A stretch of DNA of 45,623 nucleotides, from assembly GCA_964614515.1 (NCBI GenBank), contig CAZTPJ010000026.1:1-45623 (forward strand). The letters run 5' to 3'. The notes beneath the pieces were generated by a model. That model was given only the letters and a program-made list of their open reading frames with translations, did not search any database and was not told the DNA's origin. Origin of the DNA: CAZTPJ01 sp964614515 (GTDB lineage Bacteria; Planctomycetota; Phycisphaerae; Phycisphaerales; UBA1924). Made by a program: the position numbers and the translations under genes. The stretch's first letter is position 1. The number at the start of each line of letters is the position of its first letter. This document shows, piece after piece, positions 1 through 7,242 of this stretch.

Positions 1-155
1 CCCGCCGAGGCGCTGCTGGCCATCATACCAGAAACACGCCCCGGCCGCAAGCCCCGAAAATCGGAAAGAAACGAGCGATGTTGGGTGAATTCGTGTCGGC
101 TGGCCGATAGACTGCATCTCGGGCGTGGCACGGCGGCTCTTCGTGGAGGCTCGGC

Positions 156-629
156 ATGAGGCGCGTGGTTGCGGGCGTGAGTTGGGCGGGGCTGTTGCTT
201 TCGAGCCTGGTGGGCGTGTTCCTCGGGCTTGGGGCGTACACGTTCCGGTACGCCGAGGGCGCTTCGTACATGTCGAACGATCCCAAGGCGTGCGTCAACT
301 GTCACATCATGCGCGAGCAGTATGATGGGTGGCAGAAGGCGAGCCATCACGCCGTGGCGACGTGCAACGATTGTCACGTCCCCCACGATCTGGTGGGTAA
401 GTACACGACGAAGGTCGTGCATGGATATCGGCACTCCAAGGGGTTCACGCTTCAGGACTTTCACGAACCGATCCGGATCCGGCCGGCGGACAGGTTGATC
501 GTCGAGAAGAACTGTCTGCATTGTCACGCGGGTGTGGCCGGGGAGATGACGGCCCATGTGGGCCATGATGTTTCATCGCTGAACTGCACGCACTGTCACG
601 CGAGCGTGGGGCACGGGCCGCTGCGTTGA
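156..629 (+). CDS. nrfH: NrfH-type tetraheme cytochrome c, quinol dehydrogenase subunit of nitrite reductase
   Basis: This 157-residue protein has one N-terminal membrane anchor (about residues 4-29) and four CXXCH heme c sites: CVNCH at 46-50, CNDCH at 70-74, CLHCH at 120-124 and CTHCH at 144-148. The first site reads CVNCHIM, which matches the CXXCHxM signature by which NrfH uses the methionine as a heme 1 ligand. Members of the NapC/NirT/NrfH family take electrons from membrane quinol and pass them to the periplasmic pentaheme NrfA, whose gene starts 22 bases downstream. The length is typical of NrfH. A GGAGG ribosome-binding site lies just upstream of the ATG. The first 155 bases of the window show no supported gene. 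The call is firm because of the four hemes and the nrfA neighbour. Confidence 0.95.
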   Translation: MRRVVAGVSWAGLLLSSLVGVFLGLGAYTFRYAEGASYMSNDPKACVNCHIMREQYDGWQKASHHAVATCNDCHVPHDLVGKYTTKVVHGYRHSKGFTLQDFHEPIRIRPADRLIVEKNCLHCHAGVAGEMTAHVGHDVSSLNCTHCHASVGHGPLR

Positions 630-651
630 AGAATTCATCGGAGGTTTCGCA

Positions 652-2091
652 ATGACCGCCAAGCCGTCTCGTAAGCGTTGGGCCGCGTACTGGGTTGTGA
701 CGATCGTGATCGCGGCGGCGACGTTTGGCATCGGGCTGCTCGCGCAGAACATCGCGACGCGCAAGCAGGAGGCGCGCGAGGTCGTCTTCCGCGTGGTGGA
801 CATCACCGAAGCGACGGTTGATCCCGTGTTGTGGGGAAAGAACTTCCCGCGGCAGTATGATTCGTACATCCGCACGGTGGACATGGAACGCACGACGCAC
901 GGCGGGAGCGAGGCGTTTCAGAAACTCGATGAGTTTCCAGCCTGGCGCGTGCTCTTCGACGGGTATGCGTTCTCGATCGACTATCGCGAGGAGCGCGGGC
1001 ACGCGTACATGCTCAGCGATCAGCGAGAGACGGAGCGCGTGACGCTCCGGCCGCAGCCGGGCGCGTGTCTGCACTGTCATGCGTCGGTGATTCAGGCGTA
1101 TCGTCAGGAGGGTGTGCGTCAGGGTGCGCCGGGGGCGACGGATTCGCCGCTGTTTTCGCCGGAGGGGCGCGAGCAACTCATGCGCGGGTTTGAAGCGGTA
1201 TGTGAGATGCCGTACAACGAAGCGACGAAACTCGTGGAGCATCCGGTGACGTGCCTGGATTGCCATGATCCGCAGACGCTGCAACTGCGTGTGACACGTC
1301 CGGCGTTCCTGGAGGGCATCGCAGCGTTCGCGAAGTCCGATGATCCCGCGCCGCACATGCCGAGCATCGAGCGATGGCGAAAGGGCGATCGGGCCGAGGA
1401 CTATGACCCGAATCTGCTGGCCTCGCGTCAGGAAATGCGGAGCATGTCGTGCGCGCAGTGTCACGTCGAGTACTACTTCAAGGGTGACGGCAAACGTCTG
1501 ACGTATCCGTGGCACAACGGACTGAAGATGGAACACGCGGAAAAGTACTACGACGACATGGGTTACAGCGACTGGACACACGCGGTGACGAAGGCACCGA
1601 TGCTCAAGGCGCAGCACCCCGAGTTCGAGTTGTGGAGCCAGGGCATTCACGCCCGCAGCGGCGTGTCGTGCGCGGATTGTCACATGCCGTATAAGCGCGA
1701 GGGCGCGATCAAGATCAGCGATCACCATATCCGAAGCCCGCTGCTGAACATCGCGAGGGCGTGTCAGACGTGTCACAACTATTCAGAGAGCGAGATCCTC
1801 GCGCGGGCGGAGACGATTCAGGATCGCACGGCCGCACTCCTCCAGCGCGGTGAGCAGGCGACGCTTGATCTGGTCCGCGCGATTGAGACCGCGATGGGTG
1901 CGGGCCTGAGTGATGAGGCGCTGCGCGAGGCCCGGGATCTGCATCGCAGGGCGCAGTGGCGACTGGACTACATCGCGGCGGAGAATTCGATGGGCTTTCA
2001 TGCGGCGCAGGAGTCCGCGCGAATCCTCGGTGAGGCGATTGACTACGCGCGGCAGGGGCAGGTGTCGGTGCTGAAGGCGATGGGGAGGTGA
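652..2091 (+). CDS. nrfA: NrfA pentaheme cytochrome c nitrite reductase (ammonia-forming), all-CXXCH variant
   Basis: The 479-residue product has an N-terminal hydrophobic segment (about 11-31) that is a signal or anchor, then five heme c motifs: CLHCH 139-143, CLDCH 201-205, CAQCH 267-271, CADCH 340-344 and CQTCH 371-375. The stretch after the third heme (CAQCHVEYYFKG) and the HMPY after the fourth match NrfA active-site surroundings. NrfA reduces nitrite to ammonium with six electrons in the periplasm. In classical NrfA the catalytic heme is carried by CXXCK with lysine as ligand. Here that first site is CXXCH, as in a known minority of NrfA proteins. Spacing to nrfH is 22 bases, with a GGAGG site 8 bases before the ATG, so the two form an operon. 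An octaheme reductase is excluded by the heme count. Confidence 0.94.
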   Translation: MTAKPSRKRWAAYWVVTIVIAAATFGIGLLAQNIATRKQEAREVVFRVVDITEATVDPVLWGKNFPRQYDSYIRTVDMERTTHGGSEAFQKLDEFPAWRVLFDGYAFSIDYREERGHAYMLSDQRETERVTLRPQPGACLHCHASVIQAYRQEGVRQGAPGATDSPLFSPEGREQLMRGFEAVCEMPYNEATKLVEHPVTCLDCHDPQTLQLRVTRPAFLEGIAAFAKSDDPAPHMPSIERWRKGDRAEDYDPNLLASRQEMRSMSCAQCHVEYYFKGDGKRLTYPWHNGLKMEHAEKYYDDMGYSDWTHAVTKAPMLKAQHPEFELWSQGIHARSGVSCADCHMPYKREGAIKISDHHIRSPLLNIARACQTCHNYSESEILARAETIQDRTAALLQRGEQATLDLVRAIETAMGAGLSDEALREARDLHRRAQWRLDYIAAENSMGFHAAQESARILGEAIDYARQGQVSVLKAMGR

Positions 2092-2152
2092 CTCCCGCGA
2101 GGAATGATGCGGCGGCGGGAAGCGGCTGCGCGGCATCGCTATCTTTCCCGCG

Positions 2153-3904
2153 ATGACGACGACCAAATCCACCGGCGGCCAGTCCGCGTACACGCTCAAG
2201 GAACTCACGGACCTCTTTCTGCTCGAGGAGGCCGTGATACGCAAGGGGGGCGGGACCAAGGCGATCGAGCGGCAGCACGCCAAGGGTCGGCTTACCGCGC
2301 GGGAACGCATCGCGAGGTTGATCGATTACGGGACAGGGGGAGCGGGCACAGGCGAGACGCCCGTGCCACCGGAGAGTCGCACAGGCGAGATGTCCGTGCC
2401 GCCGCCGGGCGGCTTCTTGGAACTCGGGCTGTGGGCCGGGCACGGCATGTATCAGGAACACGGCGGCGCCCCGGCCGCGGGGGTGGTCACGGGCATCGGG
2501 CGTGTGCAGGGGCGCGAGTGCATGATCATCGCCAACGATGCGACGGTCAAGGCCGGGGCGTTCTTTCCGATGACGTGCAAGAAGATCATCCGTGCGCAGA
2601 CCATCGCGATGATGGCGCGGTTGCCGCTGATCTATCTGGTGGACTCGGCGGGCGTCTTCTTGCCCATGCAGGAGGATGTGTTCCCCGACACCGATGACTT
2701 CGGACGGATCTTCCGCAACAACGCGGTGATCTCCGCGATGGGCATTCCGCAGATCGCGGCCATCATGGGGTATTGCGTGGCGGGGGGGGGCTATCTGCCG
2801 GTGCTGTGCGACACCCTGCTGATGACCGAGGGCAGCGGGCTGTATCTGGCCGGGCCGGCGCTGGTCAAGGCGGCCATCGGGCAGGAAGTCACCGATGAGG
2901 AACTCGGCGGGGCGTCGATGCACGCGGCCATCAGCGGGACGATTGACTTCAAGGAGAAGGATGATGCGGCGTGTATTGAGCGGTTGAGGTCGCTGCTCGC
3001 GAAGTACCCTGGCGTGTGGCCGGAGTCTGGCGAGGGCACGGCCCCGCCTGTCCGCGACCTGACGGACATCTACGACGTATTCACCGACAAGCCGGGCGCG
3101 CAGTATGATGTGGAGGACGTCGTTGCGTGCACGGTCGATCCCATCGTCAGCGGTGATGAACTTCGCCCCGACTTCGACGAGTACAAGGCCGACTACGGCC
3201 AGTCCATCGTCTGCGGCTATGCGAAAATTGGCGGGCACGCCTGCGGCATCGTCGCCAACCAGAAGAAACTGACGCACCGTCAGATGCCTGGCGGCAAGGC
3301 GGGGCCGAGCAAGTTCACGAACATGCCGGGCGTGATTTATGACGACTCGGCGGACAAGGCTGCGCGGTTCATCATGGACTGCAACCAGCGCAAGATTCCG
3401 CTGGTGTTCCTGCACGACACCACGGGCTTCATGGTCGGTCGCGACAGCGAGCAGGGGGGGATCATCCGCGCGGGGGCGAAGATGGTCAACGCGGTGAGCA
3501 ACAGCATCGTGCCCAAGATCGTCGTGATCCTCGGCGGGAGTTACGGGGCGGGCAACTACGCGATGTGCGGGCGGGCGTTTGATCCGTTCATCTCGTTCGC
3601 GTGGCCGTGCGCCAAGTGCGCCGTGATGGGCGCGAATCAGGCCACGGGGGTGCTCGCGCAGATCGAAGAGGCGTCACGCAAGAAGAAAGGTGAAGAGATC
3701 GACCCCGAGACGCACAAGCAGATCCTCACGGCCGTGCATGCGTCGTATACCGAACAGGCGGACATCCGCCACGGAGCCGCGCGCGGGTGGGTGGATCGCA
3801 TCATTGAGCCGCACCGGACGCGGGAAGAATTGATCGCGGCGCTGGCGGCGACGAGGAGATGGGATTATGACAGGGAGTTCAAGACGGGGGTTTTGCAGAC
3901 GTGA
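2153..3904 (+). CDS. Biotin-dependent acyl-CoA carboxylase, carboxyltransferase (beta) subunit, methylcrotonyl/propionyl-CoA type
   Basis: The 583-residue protein carries both carboxyltransferase halves. The N-half contains GHGMYQEHGGAPAAGVVTGI, ANDATVKAGAFFP and an IYLVDSAGVFLP stretch. The C-half contains GGSYGAGNYAMCGRAFDP and MGANQATGVLAQ. This enzyme half moves carboxyl from carboxybiotin to an acyl-CoA. The order and the LPMQEDVFPD segment look closest to the methylcrotonyl-CoA carboxylase beta group, but substrate cannot be fixed from sequence, and no biotin carboxylase/BCCP subunit lies in this window. Residues about 61-86, between ARERIARLID and FLELGLWAG, form an extra Gly/Pro/Thr-rich insertion encoded by two tandem copies of a dispersed hairpin repeat. 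No clear ribosome-binding site precedes the ATG. The TGA shares its A with the ATG of the downstream fic gene. Confidence 0.88.
   Translation: MTTTKSTGGQSAYTLKELTDLFLLEEAVIRKGGGTKAIERQHAKGRLTARERIARLIDYGTGGAGTGETPVPPESRTGEMSVPPPGGFLELGLWAGHGMYQEHGGAPAAGVVTGIGRVQGRECMIIANDATVKAGAFFPMTCKKIIRAQTIAMMARLPLIYLVDSAGVFLPMQEDVFPDTDDFGRIFRNNAVISAMGIPQIAAIMGYCVAGGGYLPVLCDTLLMTEGSGLYLAGPALVKAAIGQEVTDEELGGASMHAAISGTIDFKEKDDAACIERLRSLLAKYPGVWPESGEGTAPPVRDLTDIYDVFTDKPGAQYDVEDVVACTVDPIVSGDELRPDFDEYKADYGQSIVCGYAKIGGHACGIVANQKKLTHRQMPGGKAGPSKFTNMPGVIYDDSADKAARFIMDCNQRKIPLVFLHDTTGFMVGRDSEQGGIIRAGAKMVNAVSNSIVPKIVVILGGSYGAGNYAMCGRAFDPFISFAWPCAKCAVMGANQATGVLAQIEEASRKKKGEEIDPETHKQILTAVHASYTEQADIRHGAARGWVDRIIEPHRTREELIAALAATRRWDYDREFKTGVLQT
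2346..2403 (+). repeat. Two tandem copies of a GAGAC-core hairpin repeat inside the carboxyltransferase gene
   Basis: Positions 2347-2370 and 2380-2403 are near-identical 24-mers beginning CACAGGCGAGA and ending CCGTGCC(A/G)CC, offset by exactly 33 bases (11 codons). The first copy with its preceding G is an imperfect palindrome, GGCACAGGCG-AGA-CGCCCGTGCC. Related degenerate copies lie at 16235, 18308 and 21088. The repeat stays in frame and adds GTGETPVPP and TGEMSVPP-like peptides to the enzyme. Confidence 0.8.
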
Positions 3905-4956
3905 TGACGTTGAGACGATTTCTGAAGGATGCGCCGGATGTCCCCATGGCGACCGCGTGGTACCTCGCGGATATCGCGGAATCTCGCGGGAAGCAGGAAC
4001 TCTTCACCCGCCAGTCGCCCCAGCGGCTCAAGACGCTGCGCGAGCATGCGATGGTCGAGAGCGCTGTGTCGTCCAATCGCATCGAAGGAGTTGAAGTGTC
4101 GGCGGAGCGGGCGAGGGCGATCGTTCTGGGCCGCCCCAAGCCGCGCGATCGGAGCGAAGAGGAAATCGCGGGATATCGCGATGCGTTGCGCCTGATCCAC
4201 GCTTCAGCCCAGAGTGTCTCCATCAGCGAGCGAACCATTCGTGAGTTGCATCGCACGTCGCGTGGCGATGAAGGCGACGCAGGCGAGTATAAGCGGCGCG
4301 ATGTGGACATCATCGAGAAGTACGCGGATGGGCGGTCCCGCGTCCGGTTCAAGACGGTGTCGGCCCGTCGCACGCCGGCCGCCATGCGGGATCTGGCCGC
4401 GTCGTGGGCGGAGATTATCGAAGCCCATCGCGTGCATCCGCTGGTGGCTGTCGCCGCGTTCAATCTGGATTTTTTGTGTATCCATCCGTTTCGCGATGGC
4501 AACGGGCGTGTGTCACGTCTCTTGTTGTTGCTTCAGTGCTATCACTTTGGGTATGACGTGGGAAAGTATGTGAGCCTGGAGCGGATCATCGAGCAGCATA
4601 AGGACCGCTACTACGAAACGCTGGAGTTGTCTTCGGTTCATTGGCATGAGTCGCGGCATGATCCGTGGCCGTGCATCAACTTTCTCTTGTTCGTGATTCG
4701 CGCGGCGTATGCCGAGTTTGAGCAGCGGGCCGGGCAAGTCAAAGCGCCGCGCGGCGAGAAGAGCGAGCGAGTCAAGGCCGAGATCCTGCGGAAGCACGGG
4801 GCATTTGCTATCGCCGATGTGCAACGGGCGTGTCCCGACGTGAGTGTGGATCTCATCCGTCACGTCCTCAAGACGTTGCGCACCGAGGGGGCGATCCAAT
4901 GCCTCGGAAGGGGCAGGACGGCCACTTGGCGACGGGCGGACGGTTCAAATGGGTAA
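3904..4956 (+). CDS. Fic family protein (predicted AMP transferase) with N-terminal inhibitory motif and winged helix
   Basis: The 350-residue protein has the canonical Fic loop HPFRDGNGR at residues 194-202. That loop supplies the catalytic histidine, and the Fic family usually transfers AMP from ATP to a hydroxyl side chain of a target protein. An N-terminal SNRIEG segment (about 57-62) fits the (S/T)xxxE(G/N) inhibitory helix, so this looks like a class II Fic protein held off by its own glutamate. The C-terminal 75 residues resemble a winged-helix domain, an arrangement common in chromosomal Fic proteins. The ATG at 3904 overlaps the carboxylase stop; a GTG at 3901 is equally possible. 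Target unknown. It is the first of three nucleotidyl-transfer systems clustered in about 3.3 kb. Confidence 0.9.
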   Translation: MTLRRFLKDAPDVPMATAWYLADIAESRGKQELFTRQSPQRLKTLREHAMVESAVSSNRIEGVEVSAERARAIVLGRPKPRDRSEEEIAGYRDALRLIHASAQSVSISERTIRELHRTSRGDEGDAGEYKRRDVDIIEKYADGRSRVRFKTVSARRTPAAMRDLAASWAEIIEAHRVHPLVAVAAFNLDFLCIHPFRDGNGRVSRLLLLLQCYHFGYDVGKYVSLERIIEQHKDRYYETLELSSVHWHESRHDPWPCINFLLFVIRAAYAEFEQRAGQVKAPRGEKSERVKAEILRKHGAFAIADVQRACPDVSVDLIRHVLKTLRTEGAIQCLGRGRTATWRRADGSNG

Positions 4957-4990
4957 CATCGTCTAAAATAGGTAAAGAAATGGGTAACAT
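4947..4990. repeat. 13-bp direct repeat flanking the fic stop codon
   Basis: The sequence AAATGGGTAACAT occurs at 4947-4959 and again at 4978-4990, 31 bases apart. The first copy contains the fic stop codon. The short space between is A-rich, unlike its surroundings. It may mark a small duplication or an insertion scar. Confidence 0.6.
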
Positions 4991-5058
4991 GCCAGCGCCG
5001 GGGTGTCCGTCCAGCTCGCCCCAAAGCCAGCGGCTTCAGTTTTCGGTATCATGAGGGA

Positions 5059-5622
5059 ATGGTCCGACCCAAGCTTCGCGTTCTCCGCTATCTCTGGCTT
5101 CGCGGGTGGTCGCCGGCGTTGGTGTTGTTGATTCTGTGGCCGCTCACGGGTGGGACGTGGATCGGGTGGCAGGGCGCGGGGCATTGGCCGTTGCGGTGCG
5201 CGCTGGGTCGCGGGGCGATCACGGTGGCGTGGGGCGAGTTGGGCAATAAGCAGATCTTCGGCGGGCCACCGAAGTGGCAGATCAGTTACGGAATCACGGC
5301 GGATGGCGGGCCGCGCGGCGCCGGCTTCTGGCCCATGCCCAGGTTTTTGAGCCTCAAGAACTACGACCTGGAGTACAAGATCAACATCGTCGAGCGGCAG
5401 TGGCGCATTCCGCTGGTGTACTTCGCGCTGCTGCTAGCGCCGCCGCCGGCATTCTTCGCGTGGCGTCGGTGGCGGCGCAAGCCGCCGTGGGCGTGCAGGA
5501 AGTGCGGGTATGACCTTCGCGGGTTGACGGGGGATGTGTGCCCGGAGTGCGGGCGGTCGATGGCAGGCTCGAAAGCGCAACCGGCGAAGGCGGACAAAGC
5601 GCCGGAGATTTCGACCAACTAA
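5059..5622 (+). CDS. Membrane protein with C-terminal double-CxxC zinc ribbon (CGYDLRG family)
   Basis: The 187-residue protein has two predicted membrane segments (about 15-36 and 117-136) separated by an extracytoplasmic stretch of about 80 residues. A short cytoplasmic tail follows, with a zinc ribbon whose cysteines are C146, C149, C161 and C164 (CRKCGYDL...CPECG). Small membrane proteins with this CGYDLRG zinc ribbon are frequent in Planctomycetota and have no assigned function. The gene stands alone, 102 bases after fic and convergent with the nucleotidyltransferase gene. The ATG at 5059 is the first in frame; an earlier ATG at 5051 is out of frame. The zinc-ribbon call is firm and the role is unknown. 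Confidence 0.75.
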   Translation: MVRPKLRVLRYLWLRGWSPALVLLILWPLTGGTWIGWQGAGHWPLRCALGRGAITVAWGELGNKQIFGGPPKWQISYGITADGGPRGAGFWPMPRFLSLKNYDLEYKINIVERQWRIPLVYFALLLAPPPAFFAWRRWRRKPPWACRKCGYDLRGLTGDVCPECGRSMAGSKAQPAKADKAPEISTN

Positions 5623-5682
5623 AGCGGCGTTCTGAACACCACACAAGCCGACGGCCGGAACATCACGTTCAAACGCACCCGC

Positions 5683-6471
5683 TCACGCTTCGCCCAGTCG
5701 CAGCCGCACCAGCAGATCGTCGAGCCCATCGCGAGAACTGGGATGCTCGGGCAGGTGCGATGTCTCCCGCGCGGCCTCCATGTCGGCCCGAAGTTTGAGA
5801 AACTCGCGCTCGTGTCGGTCGATCTCGCCCGGACGGAGTTCCTGCTTTTCCGCGCCGGCGAGTTTGCGGGCGATCAGGTCGTCGATGAAGTCGAGCCTCG
5901 CGTCAGCGTTCAGACGCGGCAGGTTTGACTCGACCTCGCCGGTGCGCAGCAGATGAATCCCGGCCAGCAGCACGCGATAGGTGTACAGAAGGCCCTTGAC
6001 GGTCGGGTTTGGTTTCCTGGTGACGATCTGCCACTGGCTCAGCGCGAAGCGGTCGTAGTGATAATGGTGATACTTCGTGATGCACCCGCGGGCGAGTGAT
6101 CGCAGTTCATCGAATCCATCGCCCGCCCACACCACCAGCGGCGAAAAGACCTGCTCAAGCACATAGCCGTTGTTCTTGAGCAGCAGGAGGAAGAACTTGC
6201 GGAGATCGTGCGTGACCATGTCGATCTCGATGGGGCCGTCGCGATTCATCATCTCGCGCGTTTCGGAAGGCGGGTGCAGGCGCAGCATGTCCCGCGCGGG
6301 GGTGATATGGCAGCCGCGCAGGTCATAGTCGGAGTCCGGCGAGGCGAAGCCGTACAGATGCGCCCCGCTGACGGTGATAAACAACAGCGGCGGGGCGTGG
6401 CCCTCGATGAGCGGGCGAACGATGTCGTCGCGGAGGCCATGCTGCGAGACGTACATTGGACGAATCTCCAT
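5683..6471 (-). CDS. Stand-alone nucleotidyltransferase (Pol-beta superfamily, YcgL/RlaP-like)
   Basis: The 262-residue protein opens with a nucleotidyltransferase signature: residues 35-50 read SGAHLYGFASPDSDYD, and D48 and D50 fit the metal-binding DxD. This matches the predicted nucleotidyltransferase family that reads GSxAYG...SDxDxRG, except that the usual GS is SG here. Downstream come a helical region with YHHYHYDRFALSQW and VKGLLYTYRVLLAGIHLL, typical of the family's C-terminal half. The start at 6471 is chosen because upstream sequence in this frame lies antisense to mntA and has no homology-like features. It is divergent from mntA/hepT with about 100 bases between them. Substrate unknown; some relatives are proposed RNA-ligase-associated or tRNA-modifying enzymes. 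Confidence 0.75.
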   Translation of the reverse strand: MEIRPMYVSQHGLRDDIVRPLIEGHAPPLLFITVSGAHLYGFASPDSDYDLRGCHITPARDMLRLHPPSETREMMNRDGPIEIDMVTHDLRKFFLLLLKNNGYVLEQVFSPLVVWAGDGFDELRSLARGCITKYHHYHYDRFALSQWQIVTRKPNPTVKGLLYTYRVLLAGIHLLRTGEVESNLPRLNADARLDFIDDLIARKLAGAEKQELRPGEIDRHEREFLKLRADMEAARETSHLPEHPSSRDGLDDLLVRLRLGEA

Positions 6472-6570
6472 ACGGCCGCGTGACGTGAGCGGCGATGAGC
6501 GTATCCTTCCCGTGGAATGCCGTGTGTTCACTTGCCCGGCGTTCCGTGATAGGCTTGGTTGGTGACTGTC

Positions 6571-6879
6571 ATGCAACTGCACGCTTTGAGCATTCCCGAT
6601 GAACCGGTCGCGGCGCTGTGCCGCCGATATGGCGTGCATCGGCTGTCGCTGTTCGGCTCGGTTCTCCGCGAAGACTTCGGCCCTGAGAGCGATATCGACG
6701 TGCTGGTCGAGTTTCCGGCGGGAGAGACGCCAAGCCTGTTGGAATTGGGCGGCATGGTGATGGAGTTGCGGGCGATTTTCGGGCGTGACGTGGATCTCAA
6801 GACGCCTGGATTTCTGTCGCGATACTTTCGGGACAAAGTGGTGCGCGAGGCCAGGACGCTGTATGTTGCGCAGGGGTAA
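6571..6879 (+). CDS. mntA: MntA-like minimal nucleotidyltransferase, antitoxin of a HepT/MntA (type VII) module
   Basis: The 102-residue product is a minimal nucleotidyltransferase. G29-S30, ten residues, then D41-I-D43 gives exactly the GSX10DXD signature of MntA antitoxins. In the characterised HepT/MntA pair the antitoxin adds AMP units from ATP to a tyrosine of the HEPN toxin and silences it. The next gene encodes a HEPN protein and begins inside the last 17 bases of this one, the usual pairing. An alternative GTG start at 6562 would add three residues. It could also act as an orphan nucleotidyltransferase, but the partner makes the pair call strong. Confidence 0.85.
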   Translation: MQLHALSIPDEPVAALCRRYGVHRLSLFGSVLREDFGPESDIDVLVEFPAGETPSLLELGGMVMELRAIFGRDVDLKTPGFLSRYFRDKVVREARTLYVAQG

Positions 6880-7234
6880 GGGCGTCAATCTCGACGATCG
6901 GACCCGCATGCTTCACATGCTCGAAGCGGCGCGCCAGGCGTCATCATTCATCACCGGCCGGGCGCGGGCCGATCTGGAGTCCGATCACATGCTGCGGCGG
7001 GCACTGAAGGACTGTGTGCAGGAGATCGGAGAGGCCGCGGCCAGAGTGACCGATGCGGGACGACAGGCAGCGCCAACCCTCCCGTGGGAGAAGATCGTCG
7101 GGATGCGACACATCCTCGTCCATGCGTACTACGACCTCGATGCGGATGCGATTTGGAAGGTCGTGGCGATTGATGTTCCGGTCTTGATCGGCGTGCCGGA
7201 ATCAGCGCTCGGGCCGGACGCCGGCTCGACCTGA
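6863..7234 (+). CDS. hepT: HepT-like HEPN-domain RNase toxin
   Basis: The 123-residue protein is an all-helical HEPN (DUF86) domain. Residues R82-H87-Y89 in the segment GMRHILVHAYYD form RX4HXY, the catalytic signature of HEPN ribonucleases, and Y89 is the position AMPylated by MntA in known pairs. The family cleaves tRNA or mRNA and arrests growth when not modified. The ATG at 6863 overlaps the end of mntA, implying translational coupling; the next in-frame ATG is at 6908. The 3' end lies 8 bases from the end of the convergent lipoprotein gene. All key residues are present, so the module looks intact. Confidence 0.86.
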   Translation: MLRRGKGVNLDDRTRMLHMLEAARQASSFITGRARADLESDHMLRRALKDCVQEIGEAAARVTDAGRQAAPTLPWEKIVGMRHILVHAYYDLDADAIWKVVAIDVPVLIGVPESALGPDAGST

Positions 7235-7242
7235 CCATCGAA

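Noticed and set aside
445..1776. Long minus-strand open frame opposite nrfHA
   Set aside because: It is antisense to two well-supported heme proteins and has Arg/His-rich composition typical of a shadow frame in GC-rich DNA.
6472..6909. N-terminal extension of the lone nucleotidyltransferase up to 6909
   Set aside because: The extra frame is antisense to mntA and shows no family features; the ATG at 6471 gives the normal length.
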